A DNA stretch of 64,000 nucleotides from contig NZ_AQXG01000010.1 of NCBI RefSeq assembly GCF_000375425.1, forward strand, positions 60,706 to 124,705, given 5' to 3'. The first letter of the stretch is position 1. Every line of letters starts with the position of its first letter. This document shows positions 43,322 to 53,097 of the stretch, in pieces. A program made the position numbers and the translations under genes. The notes under the pieces were generated by a model. It was not told where the DNA came from, made no database searches, and worked only from the letters and a program-made list of their open reading frames with translations. The stretch is from Gracilimonas tropica DSM 19535. GTDB taxonomy: Bacteria; Bacteroidota; Rhodothermia; Balneolales; Balneolaceae.

Positions 43322-45919
43322 TCAGTTCTCTAAACTAAGGCCTGCATCCAATGCTTTTTCGATGCGTGTTTGAACTTCCCTAAGATGTGCTTCAGTGTAT
43401 GCATCAAAGTTATAGGGAGGCGTCAATCTTCTTGAGATACGTTGATTGATTTCTGAAAGCTGAGCCCGTGCTACGGAGCGGGCGTCGGCCGGCATATCAT
43501 TCGGAGCATCGGTCACGATCCCGATCATTTCATCTAAATAAGCACGCTGGAGATCGCGACGGTTGCTGGTGATATTGGTTCCCGGAGCCGTCCATACTTC
43601 ATTCCAGATCGCATTGGTCAGTGAACTCATGAGTTCCGGGATGGTGACGGTGTTCTCCTGGCCAAATTTCACCTCTGTATCACGAATGCGAGCAAGCCTG
43701 GTGCCATCCATAAGCTGACTCAAAAGAGAAGACTGAATTCCGATCAGGTAATCATGCAGCGGGTAGTCGATTCTTCCGCGGTAGGTCATTGAATTCCCCC
43801 AGTGGCTCCATCGGTTTGCTCCAAACTGCTGATAAACTTCTCTTGGGAGTTCAAAGGCATCTTCATCAAAAGCATAGTCAATGATCATATTCAGGGCTTC
43901 TTCCTGCTCCTCTTTTTCAATAGCTACAAAAGGCATCCGGCCGTTGGGATCTCCCACGTGGTCACGGTACTGATATTGACCACCGATATATTTCACGGCA
44001 GGCGCTAAAGCACGGGTGTATTGGAAAAAGTACGTATTGAAAAGATCAGTGGCTTCGTAATAAGGAACGTTATCTGCCAGGGCTACTTCCGGCAGTTCCG
44101 GGATCAATTTTTTTATAAGCATCGCACGGTTCTTCCCCCATCCCAGCGGATCTTCCCCAAGGTCGAATACATTTACATGTGGGTCTACAGCTGCTGAACC
44201 ACGGGCGTCACCATCGGTTCCATAGGCGTGTCCCGGTTGCGCCGCTTGTCGTGCAATCTCTTTGGCTTTTTCAGCATCCGGGGTATAGCCGTAGCTGATT
44301 ACCCAGCGGTCGTAGGAACCAACACCGGGGTTATAGTAATACCCGTCATCTTCCATACCTTCGGGGGAAATATTGACGGTTGGATATTCCATGGCAGAAC
44401 TGAAAACACCACGTTCTTTACCCCATTCTTTGTCATAAAGTTTATCCAGGGGTGTGTCCACAGAAGAACGGAAATTGTGACGAAGGCCGAGCGTATGTCC
44501 TACTTCATGCATGGTTACCCAACGGAAAAACTCATTCACAAAATCATCGGGAACCGGACTGCCGGGAGCCATTTTACCCCTGGCCATCATGATGCCTTTT
44601 GCAAGTTGCATCTGCATGTTCAGCTCGGTATAGAAATCAGCTGATTCTCCGCCTAAACTCAAATGGTTTAGTTCTTCCTGTGATACATCAAAGATCTGAT
44701 CCAGGGCTGCACGGGGTTCCACGAGTTCTCGGTAATCATCTTTGGTGCCTAAGATCATGTTCGCTTCGAAAAGAATATCCGCGTCCAGAATTTCTCCGGT
44801 TCTTGGATCTACTACAGAAGGACCAATAGCACCATAACCGGCTTGGTCTGATACATTCCAGCGCAGTGTTGGATAGCGAATATCTCCCGCTTCAGCTCCT
44901 TCCGGCAACATTTCGGCTTGCACGGCATTCCTGAAACCTGCTGCTTCAAAAGCATCTGACCAGGCTTCAACACCTTCCATCATAGCTTGTCGGTATTCAA
45001 CAGGTACGGTATGGTCGATATAATAGGTAATTGGTTGTACAGGATCGCATAATCCATCTGCTCCGGGTTCTCCGGCACATTCTAATCTCCAGCGGTTAGC
45101 ATATCGTTTGAAGAAGGTCTCGTCTTCAACCGTAAAATCTTTGTGAACAGTAAGGAAATAACCGGCACGGTCATCGGCCATTCTTGGCTCCATGGGAATT
45201 TCAGGTAAGGCCGTCATACTGTAAAAAATAGAAACGGGAATGTAGCGATTGTCGGCTACTGTACGCGGAGCCGAATTTCCTCCATTTTTAAAGGTAAGGC
45301 TGGCTTCGATATTGCTGTTCTCCGGATAAGACTTAACAAGGTTCAGATAACTTCTGGATTTGTCAAAAGAAGCTCTTCCCGGTTGTCCCGGTCGTTCTGA
45401 AACGGCAGCCTCTACCGACTGGCCGATCCCGGAAAAATCAGAAACAAACCAATCATAAACATCGATTAGCATAACACTGTCTTTATTGGTGGCTTCAATT
45501 CCGGCTGTCTCCAAAACAGAATTTCCAAAAGTCAGCTCAACGGCTTTGGCTTCGGGTGTGCCTTCTTTAGCCGTATATTGATAAGGTTTTTGTACCAGGA
45601 AGATCTTTCCTTCCCTTTCTTCGAGTGAAAGAAGCAGGGCTTTGCGGTTAAGCATCAACCCTCCAAAGATAAAAGAAGACCCAATACCCCGGGAGATCTC
45701 AATATTCATAATAAAATCGTTATTGAGCTGCTCTTTGGTTAAGGCCATGTAGAGTGCATCATCGGTTCTGTAGAAATCGAAGTACCCCTCGATGTATTCT
45801 GCATTTTCAGTCAGTTCAGTGAATTTATCTTTTTCATCAGCATCTTTATTTCCTTTTTGAGAAAAACCCAATGAAGGAACAAGCAATACAATGCCGAGAA
45901 ACAGGAATAGTTTCTTCAT
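43322..45919 (-). CDS. Exported zinc-dependent metalloprotease (DUF5117/DUF4953 type)
   Basis: 865 residues with a signal peptide (KLFLFLGIVLLVPSLGFSQ). The N-terminal half has the DUF5117-like region (YIEGYFDFYRTDDALYM, IEISRGIGSSFIFGG). The zinc site is in HEVGHTLGLRHNF near residue 470, an extended HExxHxxGxxH, with a preceding substrate region. Such proteins are common in Bacteroidota and thought to degrade extracellular or periplasmic peptides. Length fits. It is a single gene read away from the MltC-like gene. Confidence 0.88.
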   Translation of the reverse strand: MKKLFLFLGIVLLVPSLGFSQKGNKDADEKDKFTELTENAEYIEGYFDFYRTDDALYMALTKEQLNNDFIMNIEISRGIGSSFIFGGLMLNRKALLLSLEEREGKIFLVQKPYQYTAKEGTPEAKAVELTFGNSVLETAGIEATNKDSVMLIDVYDWFVSDFSGIGQSVEAAVSERPGQPGRASFDKSRSYLNLVKSYPENSNIEASLTFKNGGNSAPRTVADNRYIPVSIFYSMTALPEIPMEPRMADDRAGYFLTVHKDFTVEDETFFKRYANRWRLECAGEPGADGLCDPVQPITYYIDHTVPVEYRQAMMEGVEAWSDAFEAAGFRNAVQAEMLPEGAEAGDIRYPTLRWNVSDQAGYGAIGPSVVDPRTGEILDADILFEANMILGTKDDYRELVEPRAALDQIFDVSQEELNHLSLGGESADFYTELNMQMQLAKGIMMARGKMAPGSPVPDDFVNEFFRWVTMHEVGHTLGLRHNFRSSVDTPLDKLYDKEWGKERGVFSSAMEYPTVNISPEGMEDDGYYYNPGVGSYDRWVISYGYTPDAEKAKEIARQAAQPGHAYGTDGDARGSAAVDPHVNVFDLGEDPLGWGKNRAMLIKKLIPELPEVALADNVPYYEATDLFNTYFFQYTRALAPAVKYIGGQYQYRDHVGDPNGRMPFVAIEKEEQEEALNMIIDYAFDEDAFELPREVYQQFGANRWSHWGNSMTYRGRIDYPLHDYLIGIQSSLLSQLMDGTRLARIRDTEVKFGQENTVTIPELMSSLTNAIWNEVWTAPGTNITSNRRDLQRAYLDEMIGIVTDAPNDMPADARSVARAQLSEINQRISRRLTPPYNFDAYTEAHLREVQTRIEKALDAGLSLEN

Positions 45920-46113
45920 AATAACAGTCGATTAATTTAAGTTTGGTATGAAAGAATTAGGCAATATTTGCTGTATAAGCAACAGCTAAAACAAAGTTTC
46001 ACATCATAAAAACAAGATGAGGTACCATGTGATGGTTTTGGTTTTGCATATTACATGTTACTTTAAGCGAGAATAGATGCTTACATAAGATTAATAAAAA
46101 CGATCAGGGTACA

Positions 46114-47316
46114 ATGGCTTCGAATAATATTCTATTTGCGTTCCTATTCATCATCATTTTTTGTCAGTTTGATCTGATAGCACAGGACCTTAGCTGGGAA
46201 GAATACAGGCAGCAAAGAGAAGAGCAGTTAAGTCAATTTCAAGCTGTACAGGATTCTGCATTATTTGCGAGCGAAGCCGAGTATGAAGCCTTTGTATTTC
46301 AGCATGAAATGGAATATCAGCAGTTTCGGGACGAGATGGAACGTCAATGGGGAGATTTTAAAGAACGAACCAAAAAGAATTGGGTAGAATATAAAAAGGG
46401 AGGAAAGGTAAGATGGGATGTTGATTTTGAGCAGGGAAAAGGAACCGTCGAAGTTCTGGCCGATGAAGAGGCAAATGATGAAAGCCTAAAGAAAGAAATT
46501 GAAGAGGCAGTTTTAGCACTGATATCCAGCCGGGGATCAGAAACGGAGATGCCGGACGAAGAAGCAGACGAGCAAGAAAACGTGCTTCCCGAGCCGGTGT
46601 TAACAGATCAGATCGACATCCCTGAAGACCTGGATACTCAGGAATATGCGAAAGAGCTATCCGATAATATTGAAATAAAAGATGTTCGGGGAGAAGATGG
46701 AAAAGTACGCAAAGTGGCCGTATTGAATTTAGAACTGGTTCCGGATCATTTAAGAACCCGGGCCGAAAAGTTCAGGGAAGAGGTACAAACCTACTCCAAA
46801 CAATATGAACTGGATCCTACGCTGGTACTTGCCATTATCCACACCGAGTCGTTCTTTAATCCAATGGCAAAGTCTCATGCCAATGCGCTTGGGTTGATGC
46901 AGATCGTTCCACGAACAGCCGGCCGGGATGTGTATCGCATTTTAAACGGGAAAGATGCGATCCCTTCCGCTGATTTCCTTTTTCAGCCCGATCAAAACGT
47001 TCTCTTTGGGGCCACCTATCTTGATATTCTGATGAACCGGTATTTGAGAGGCGTTGATGATAAGACGGTACATGAGTATTTAGTGATCTGTGCTTACAAC
47101 ACCGGAGCCGGAAATGTAGCCCGCGCTTACATCAATTCCACCAACTTTAACAGTGCACGTGATGAGATCAACGGGATGAGTCCGCAGGAAAATTACGATC
47201 ACCTAATGGCAAACCTCCCCTGGGATGAAACCAAAGATTATCTCAAAAAAGTAACTGAGCGAAGAGCTCAATATCAGCAGTGGCTGTCGGGTGGGGAAGA
47301 AAGTAGCGAGGAATAA
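46114..47316 (+). CDS. MltC-like lytic murein transglycosylase
   Basis: 400 residues. Signal peptide to about residue 24 without a lipobox, unlike E. coli MltC. The N-terminal domain is as in MltC (RQWGDFKERTKKNWVEYKKG, then RWDVDFEQGKGTVEV). The C-terminal SLT domain has catalytic Glu245 in LAIIHTESFFNPMAKS and the later ALGLMQIVPRTAG and AYNTGAGNVARAY. It cleaves peptidoglycan glycan strands in the periplasm. An acidic insertion lies at about 150-180. A tRNA-Arg gene follows. Confidence 0.9.
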   Translation: MASNNILFAFLFIIIFCQFDLIAQDLSWEEYRQQREEQLSQFQAVQDSALFASEAEYEAFVFQHEMEYQQFRDEMERQWGDFKERTKKNWVEYKKGGKVRWDVDFEQGKGTVEVLADEEANDESLKKEIEEAVLALISSRGSETEMPDEEADEQENVLPEPVLTDQIDIPEDLDTQEYAKELSDNIEIKDVRGEDGKVRKVAVLNLELVPDHLRTRAEKFREEVQTYSKQYELDPTLVLAIIHTESFFNPMAKSHANALGLMQIVPRTAGRDVYRILNGKDAIPSADFLFQPDQNVLFGATYLDILMNRYLRGVDDKTVHEYLVICAYNTGAGNVARAYINSTNFNSARDEINGMSPQENYDHLMANLPWDETKDYLKKVTERRAQYQQWLSGGEESSEE

Positions 47317-47331
47317 TTTGTTGCAGAAATA

Positions 47332-47363
47332 ATTGCCCTGCTGTCAGGTTCTTCTTATCTTTG
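47332..47363 (+). promoter_or_regulatory. Promoter of tRNA-Arg
   Basis: ATTG at 47332-47335, 20-base spacer, TATCTTTG at 47356-47363, identical in the -7 box to the tRNA-Lys promoter. Confidence 0.7.
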
Positions 47364-47380
47364 ATGCTCTCAAATTTTCT

Positions 47381-47454
<74 letters not shown>

Positions 47455-47460
47455 CTTATT

Positions 47461-47508
47461 AAAAGCGACTTATAGAGCATTAAATAAAGCTCTTTGAGTC
47501 GCTTTTTT
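47461..47508 (+). terminator. Terminator after tRNA-Arg
   Basis: AAAAGCGACT (47461-47470) pairs with AGTCGCTTTT (47497-47506), with an inner GAGC/GCTC stem and six T at the end. From here to 47700 no further gene is seen. Confidence 0.85.
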
Positions 47509-47700
47509 AGTTTTTTGGAAACAAAATGAGATGCTCAATCAGTTTCCTTTTTTAGAAATGGGTTTTGCTATCAAAAAAAAAATTTTTCCCTGTCTCCGGT
47601 ACTTTAAAGAATGGGTTCATAAAGCAACGGTCCAAACCCAATTCAAGTTGGCGCGATGTCAGTGAGCGGGTTTCCCAAAATGGGATCGAGAGTGTGAATG

Positions 47701-48894
47701 TTAACTCAAACTCCCAAGCCCTTTCTTAAATCGGTTCATTGCTTCTTCAAGATCGTCCATCGATGCGGCATAACTTAGGCGAACGCCATTCGGTTCTCCG
47801 AAAGCATCTCCGGGAACGAGGGCCAATCCGAATTCATCCAACAGGTATAAACACAGATCTGTAGAAGATTCAATGGCTGAACCGTCCGGCTTTTTGCTGC
47901 CAAGATAGTGCGAAATGTCCGGGAATACGTAAAAGGCACCCCCGGGTGTAAAGCAACTTACGCCTTCAATAGAATTTAGGGTTTGTACTAAATAATCGCG
48001 GCGTTTTTTGAATTGTTCGCGCATGGCCTTCACTTCATCCAAGCTGCCTTTATAGGCTGCTTCTCCTGCTTTTTGCGAGATTGAAGAAGGAGCTGATGTC
48101 TCCTGACTCTGGATCTTGGAAACCGCACTCACAATTTCATTGGAAGCCGCCAGATAGCCTAATCTCCAGCCGGTCATGGCAAAGCCTTTGGAGAACCCGT
48201 TGATCAACACCACACGATCTTTCAGGTCTGGTGCCACATTCAGAATGCCTACATGCTCTTCTTCAAAAACGATGTATTCATAAATCTCATCAGAAATCAC
48301 ATACACTTCCGGATGCTTTCGGAGTACCTCAGCAAGTCCTTCCAACTCCTCTGCAGAATATTGTGCACCGGTTGGGTTGGATGGCGAGCAAAGGATCAAC
48401 GCTTTGGTTTTTGGAGTGATGGCCTTTTCGAGCTGTTCGGCAGTCAGTTTGAAATTATTCTCAAAGGAAGTTCGAACAGTCACGGATTTTCCTTCCGCCA
48501 GACGCACCATCTCCGGATAAGAAACCCAATAGGGAGCGGGAATAATGACTTCATCACCCGGGTCAACCAAAGCTAAAATGGAAAACCCTACCGATTGCTT
48601 GGCACCATTCGAGCAAATGATTTGCGAAGGGTCAAAATCAAGATTGTTGTCGCGTTTGAGTTTCGCACAAATGGCTTCGCGTAATTCCGGAGTTCCGGGA
48701 TTCATAGTGTATCCGTGAAATCCATCCTGAATGGCTTTGATGGCCGCATCACAAATATGTTTTGGTGTTTTAAAATCGGGCTCACCGGCACTTAATGAGA
48801 CAATGGACTTCCCTTGCCTTTTAAGCTCTTTGGCTCGTCCGGTTACTTTAAGCGTTGCTGATGGTTGCAGGTTTTGAGCGCGTTGTGAGATCAT
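47701..48894 (-). CDS. aspC: Pyridoxal-phosphate aminotransferase, aspartate aminotransferase type
   Basis: 397 residues; class I/II fold. PLP lysine in INGFSKGFAMTGWRLGYLA, SLSAGEPDFKTP at the N-terminus, CSPSNPTGAQYS, and ISDEIYEYIVFE. It transfers amino groups between aspartate and 2-oxoglutarate in the family standard; prephenate activity is possible in this subgroup. Monocistronic, with coaD 160 bases upstream on the same strand. Confidence 0.9.
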   Translation of the reverse strand: MISQRAQNLQPSATLKVTGRAKELKRQGKSIVSLSAGEPDFKTPKHICDAAIKAIQDGFHGYTMNPGTPELREAICAKLKRDNNLDFDPSQIICSNGAKQSVGFSILALVDPGDEVIIPAPYWVSYPEMVRLAEGKSVTVRTSFENNFKLTAEQLEKAITPKTKALILCSPSNPTGAQYSAEELEGLAEVLRKHPEVYVISDEIYEYIVFEEEHVGILNVAPDLKDRVVLINGFSKGFAMTGWRLGYLAASNEIVSAVSKIQSQETSAPSSISQKAGEAAYKGSLDEVKAMREQFKKRRDYLVQTLNSIEGVSCFTPGGAFYVFPDISHYLGSKKPDGSAIESSTDLCLYLLDEFGLALVPGDAFGEPNGVRLSYAASMDDLEEAMNRFKKGLGSLS

Positions 48895-49055
48895 AAATCT
48901 TCAAATAAAAAGTGAGAGTGAGTGTGTAAGCGAGTTGGAATATAAAAGCCTTGTTGTAAGAAAGGTAGCCGATAATTATTTAAGAGTTTGCTTTCAACTG
49001 GGCAGGGCTAATCCCGAAACTCTGCAAGATGAAAATGGTACACAGGTTTAGAATA

Positions 49056-49556
49056 CTATTCGGTTTTATCCTGAAACTTATCTTTAAGGGCTTTGGCTAC
49101 ATTTGAAGGCACAAAAGAACTCAGGTCGCCTCCCCAATAGGCAACTTCTTTTACGATAGAGGCGGATATAAAAGTGAATTCTTCATCCGGCATCAGGAAA
49201 ATAGTGTCTACCTCCGGGGCCAGTCGTTTGTTGGTAAGAGCCATCCGAAATTCGTATTCAAAGTCAGAGATCTGTCGAACGCCGCGGACCAGGGTGTCGG
49301 CTTTCATCTTTTGAGCGTGATCAACCAGTAAACCGGTAAACTGATTTACTTCCACTTGTTTTGCCCACTCTTTGTCATGGATACACTCCTTGATCAATTC
49401 AACCCGTTCCTCTCCGGTAAACACAGCATCCTTTTTATTATTTACGGCTACGGTCACGATCACCGTATTGAATAACCGTGTAGCTCGTTCCAAAATATCG
49501 AGATGGCCATTGGTGATTGGGTCAAAAGAACCGGGGTAAAGGGCAATGGTTTTCAT
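49056..49556 (-). CDS. coaD: Phosphopantetheine adenylyltransferase
   Basis: 166 residues; penultimate step of CoA synthesis. YPGSFDPITNGHLDILERA carries the T/HxGH nucleotidyltransferase motif, and VRGVRQISDFEYEFRMALTN is the substrate region. ISASIVKEVA near the end is typical. It lies 10 bases downstream of rsmD, in the widely conserved rsmD-coaD order. Confidence 0.95.
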   Translation of the reverse strand: MKTIALYPGSFDPITNGHLDILERATRLFNTVIVTVAVNNKKDAVFTGEERVELIKECIHDKEWAKQVEVNQFTGLLVDHAQKMKADTLVRGVRQISDFEYEFRMALTNKRLAPEVDTIFLMPDEEFTFISASIVKEVAYWGGDLSSFVPSNVAKALKDKFQDKTE

Positions 49557-49566
49557 AGGAAATGAT

Positions 49567-50127
49567 TTATTTGAGCTCTGATTCTTCCGGGTTTTTCTGG
49601 AAGATGCTTACGATAGTGCGCCCGTAGGCTTTGGTAAATGTGCAATTTGGGTGATCCGAAAAATCTTTGTACTTGTCGTGCTCCAGGAAAAACCAGCCTT
49701 CCTCAGTCAGCCAGTTTTCGGTAAGTATTTTATCAATGATCTCCTCCATGAACGGGTAATCATAGGGCGGATCACAGAATATAAAATGATTGGGTGTGGC
49801 CATTCCATCCAAAAATTTCATCACATCAGCACAAACTACACGCATTTGTTTTTCGATGCCGAATTCTTGGGCGGTTTTCTCAATTTGTTTCGCATTTTGG
49901 GGATCTACCTCTACCGCAGTTACATGTTTGGCTCCGCGGGAGATAGCTTCAAAACCCAGACTTCCAGAACCTGCAAACAGATCCAGAATGATGGTGCCTT
50001 CCATAAACACCCGTGCTTCGATCAGATTAAAGATGCTTTCTTTGGTGCGATCGGTAGTTGGACGTACATCCAATCCTTTGGGAATGGTGAAATGCCTGCC
50101 TTTAAGTTTTCCTGTAATGATCCGCAT
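49567..50127 (-). CDS. rsmD: 16S rRNA (guanine966-N2)-methyltransferase
   Basis: 186 residues; SAM-dependent methyltransferase. Motif I is ILDLFAGSGSLGFEAISRGA, catalytic FCDPPYDYPF, and the N-terminal RIITGKLKGRHF region is typical of RsmD. It modifies G966 in the small ribosomal subunit. It sits directly upstream of coaD. Confidence 0.94.
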   Translation of the reverse strand: MRIITGKLKGRHFTIPKGLDVRPTTDRTKESIFNLIEARVFMEGTIILDLFAGSGSLGFEAISRGAKHVTAVEVDPQNAKQIEKTAQEFGIEKQMRVVCADVMKFLDGMATPNHFIFCDPPYDYPFMEEIIDKILTENWLTEEGWFFLEHDKYKDFSDHPNCTFTKAYGRTIVSIFQKNPEESELK

Positions 50128-50217
50128 AGCGGAATACTCTGATTTTAAGTTTCAAATGTTAAATGAGATTGGGCTTAATTTAACATTTAAAATTGAGCAT
50201 TTTGAATTTCAGGATCA

Positions 50218-51078
50218 TTAAAAATCCAGACTAAGCAGAATGGCAGGAAAAGCCGCAGCAAGGTCAAATCCGTAGGTTTCTTCTTCTGCATGAACACCGA
50301 TGTTTTCGAGTGAATTGAGCCTGGTGATCTCTGCTGAATCATCCCAAAAACCCTGCAATGCATTTTCGATCTCATGGGTTTGGTGCCCGAATAAGTAGAT
50401 CGTTTCATGCAGGCCTTTCATCCAGCCGGAGTTTTTTGCCTGTTGCAGCCAATGGTAAGGAAGGTCTTCGGGCTGGTCGAATGTGATATACGTGGCAGCC
50501 CTGAATTTGCCTAACAAAAAAGAAGTAACAGAGATCACATTCTCGTGACATCCGATCATCATAAAGGAGCCGCCGGGCCTGGCAAAAGCAGACCATTTCT
50601 GAGCCATTTCAAAGTCACTGCTGAAATCTGTGGTAGCCACCTGGGTGGTAAGTTCATCGAAACCGGACATAAGGTTACGCCGGCGCACGCAAAGGAATTT
50701 ATACTCATTATTATGGAGGGCGTGCCAGGTAGGCTCAATATATTCGCGCTCCACTCCTTTCATTAGAATGGCAAGATGGTCTTCGCGCTCGTCAGCGTTA
50801 TCGTAAACTACTTTTGGGAAAACCGTCCAGCATTCGTGGGATGGATGGGTAAGCGCCCGTACCGACTTAATATTATGGCGGGTTCTGAACCGCTCAAAAG
50901 TGGATAGGACGTGAGGGAAGTGGTCTTCATGCTGACGGGTAATGGCATCAATCACATCAAAGTTGAAGTCGAAAGAGCCAATACGAAAAAGGTGTTTGTC
51001 TTGTTCCGGATCGTTAATAGAATAGAAAAGCCGATCCGAGAAAAAACAAACACCTAAGTTAGCAGAAGCGTCACCCAT
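50218..51078 (-). CDS. Conserved hypothetical protein in the rsmD-coaD operon (DUF3822-like)
   Basis: 286 residues, no signal or membrane segment. In Bacteroidota a DUF3822 protein is commonly encoded just before rsmD, and this position plus the layout (CFFSDRLFYSIND at the start, repeated FDFNFDVID-type strands, a late TYITFDQPEDLPYHWLQQAK) fit it. Sequence similarity cannot be confirmed here. The family is thought to have an actin-like (PilM/ASKHA-type) fold. Its start overlaps the preceding stop by one base (TAATG). Confidence 0.6.
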   Translation of the reverse strand: MGDASANLGVCFFSDRLFYSINDPEQDKHLFRIGSFDFNFDVIDAITRQHEDHFPHVLSTFERFRTRHNIKSVRALTHPSHECWTVFPKVVYDNADEREDHLAILMKGVEREYIEPTWHALHNNEYKFLCVRRRNLMSGFDELTTQVATTDFSSDFEMAQKWSAFARPGGSFMMIGCHENVISVTSFLLGKFRAATYITFDQPEDLPYHWLQQAKNSGWMKGLHETIYLFGHQTHEIENALQGFWDDSAEITRLNSLENIGVHAEEETYGFDLAAAFPAILLSLDF

Positions 51079-51548
51079 TAATTCCAGTTTGGAGCATTAC
51101 GCATCGTTGTGCGCTCAAGGCTTCCGACGGCATCATCAGAATCAGGATCCTTGAGTAAATAGATCTGAGGGCGCAGGGTGTCATTGAGCGTGTACTCAAA
51201 ACGATTTCCGGTACGCGGAGAATAAATAAGGGAATCCGGATTATACACATCCATGGTGCCTCCGAACAGAGAATCGCCCATCGCGATCATCAGGGAGTCG
51301 GATTTCAAAAAACTGATAAGAGTATCTAATCCGCCGTCGGTGGGAGGGAAAGTCTCATTTCTGGTTTCATACTGAATCAGTGCATCTTTGGTATCAACAA
51401 GGCGCTGGCGAACCTTCTCGGTCATGGCTTCCCGTTCCTTAACTTCCTGGTACGGGGTGATCAGAGAATCATAAAGCCAGTAAGCAAGGCCAATGATGAT
51501 GATTCCTAAAACGATGGTCAAAATTTTATTACGCGTTTCAATGTCCAT
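51078..51548 (-). CDS. Membrane-anchored pseudopilin-like hypothetical protein
   Basis: 156 residues. One N-terminal membrane helix (KILTIVLGIIIIGLAYWLYD), then a helix with KVRQRLVDTKDALIQYETRN and a periplasmic domain containing FPPTDGGLDTLISFL, YSPRTGNRFEY and DPDSDDAVGSLE. The TPRTGxxFxY- and PPTxxGLxxL-like elements recall type II pseudopilins, but no prepilin cleavage site is seen. It is first in the operon with the DUF3822-like protein, rsmD and coaD. Confidence 0.65.
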   Translation of the reverse strand: MDIETRNKILTIVLGIIIIGLAYWLYDSLITPYQEVKEREAMTEKVRQRLVDTKDALIQYETRNETFPPTDGGLDTLISFLKSDSLMIAMGDSLFGGTMDVYNPDSLIYSPRTGNRFEYTLNDTLRPQIYLLKDPDSDDAVGSLERTTMRNAPNWN

Positions 51549-51722
51549 GAAAAAAGCAGTGAGTTAATTATTTAAGATTTTGAATCCCATAAAATTCGGA
51601 AAAAGAAAATACACGCACACCCATAGATATGCAACTTTACAGGCTGTTGAAAAATATGAATTCATAAAACTTTTACAGGTTGTATTTTCAGCCGACCTTT
51701 TTAACCCGAAATATTTCTTTTT

Positions 51723-53021
51723 TTGAACCGGCAAATCCTTCGTCTTGCGATCCCAAACATCATTAGCAATTTATCGGTACCGCTGCTTGGGGTAGTAGAT
51801 ACCGCTGTGGTGGGCCGGCTCGATCATGTTTATTACCTCGGGGCTATAGCAGTAGGCAGCATCATTTTTGATTTTATTTTTTGGGGATTTGGGTTCTTGC
51901 GCATGGGCACAACAGGATTGGTAGCGCAGGCATATGGTGCACAAAATGAACGGCAAACCCGGGTTCTTTTGGCAAGAGTACTCACCGTAGCCTTTGCAAG
52001 CAGTGTAGTTATACTGTTGATTCAGGTTCCTTTGATCGAGGTTTCTTTGTACCTGGTAAATGCTACCCCGGAAGTAGAGCAGTACACAAGGATCTACTAT
52101 CATATTCGCATTTTTGCGGCTCCGGCTACTCTGTGTTTGTTCGGTATAAACGGATGGTTCCTCGGGATGCAAAATTCAACCTACCCTATGATCGTGACCA
52201 TTTTCCTTAATCTTTTAAACATCGGGTTGAACCTGTTATTTGTGATTCGGTTTGGAATGACCGTAGATGGTATTGCCGCCGGAAGTTTGATCGCCAGCTT
52301 TTTAGCACTTGGGCTGGCCTTTCTGCTTTACCGCTATAAATATGGCGGTGAGCAATGGAACATCAATTGGAGCGAGCTTATTGAAGCTGAAGAACTCAAG
52401 AAATTCTTTTCTGTGAACCGGGATATTGTCATACGGACGCTCTGCCTGATCTTTTCTTACGCCTTTTTTACAGCTAAATCTGCAGAGATGGGAAATGTAG
52501 TATTAGCCGCAAATACCATTCTGCTGCAAATGTGGTACATCAGTTCTTACGGAACCGACGGATTTGCCTATGCTGCGGAAAGCCTGGTTGGGAAATTTAA
52601 AGGAGCCGGCGACGAGGGAAGCCTGAAAAAAGCCGTAGCTGCTAATATGGTATGGGGACTTGGACTCGGGCTCTTGGGAACCATTACCTATGCAGTGTTT
52701 GATGCCGAGATCCTTTCCCTTTTTACAGACAAACAAAATGTGATAGCCATGGCTATGACAGTAGTGATATGGTTGATCGCAGCTCCTTTTGTCAACAGTG
52801 TCTGTTTTATTTGGGATGGAGTGTACATCGGGGCGACGGCAACGGGAGCCATGCGGAATTCCATGCTTATTGCTACGGTCCTGGTTTTCATTCCGGTGTA
52901 TTATTTGAGTGCACCCTATGCCGGTATCCATGCGCTTTGGATGGCCATGACAGCTTTCATGGTGGCCAGAGGAGTTGTACTATCTATTTATGCGCCATCT
53001 CGCATCTTTGGCAAAGGCTGA
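51723..53021 (+). CDS. MATE-family efflux transporter (DinF/NorM type)
   Basis: 432 residues, 12 hydrophobic segments. MATE features are LRLAIPNIISNLSVPLLGVVDTAVVG (parts: LRLAIPNIISNLSVP, LLGVVDTAVVG) and the mirrored second half (VWGLGLGLLG, FVNSVCFIWDGVYIGATATG). The start is TTG: between the upstream in-frame TAA and this codon no ATG or GTG occurs. It exports cationic compounds or drugs, exchanging for H+ or Na+. Confidence 0.88.
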   Translation: MNRQILRLAIPNIISNLSVPLLGVVDTAVVGRLDHVYYLGAIAVGSIIFDFIFWGFGFLRMGTTGLVAQAYGAQNERQTRVLLARVLTVAFASSVVILLIQVPLIEVSLYLVNATPEVEQYTRIYYHIRIFAAPATLCLFGINGWFLGMQNSTYPMIVTIFLNLLNIGLNLLFVIRFGMTVDGIAAGSLIASFLALGLAFLLYRYKYGGEQWNINWSELIEAEELKKFFSVNRDIVIRTLCLIFSYAFFTAKSAEMGNVVLAANTILLQMWYISSYGTDGFAYAAESLVGKFKGAGDEGSLKKAVAANMVWGLGLGLLGTITYAVFDAEILSLFTDKQNVIAMAMTVVIWLIAAPFVNSVCFIWDGVYIGATATGAMRNSMLIATVLVFIPVYYLSAPYAGIHALWMAMTAFMVARGVVLSIYAPSRIFGKG

Positions 53022-53097
53022 AGTGAGAGCAAATGAAGGCAGTTATTTTCTTGTTTTATCTAAGTAGTTTTTTCAGCAATCAATTCAACGGGATAGT

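Noticed and set aside
49651-50142. 163-codon plus-strand frame opposite rsmD
   Set aside because: Shadow of rsmD, whose motifs I and DPPY are clear on the minus strand.
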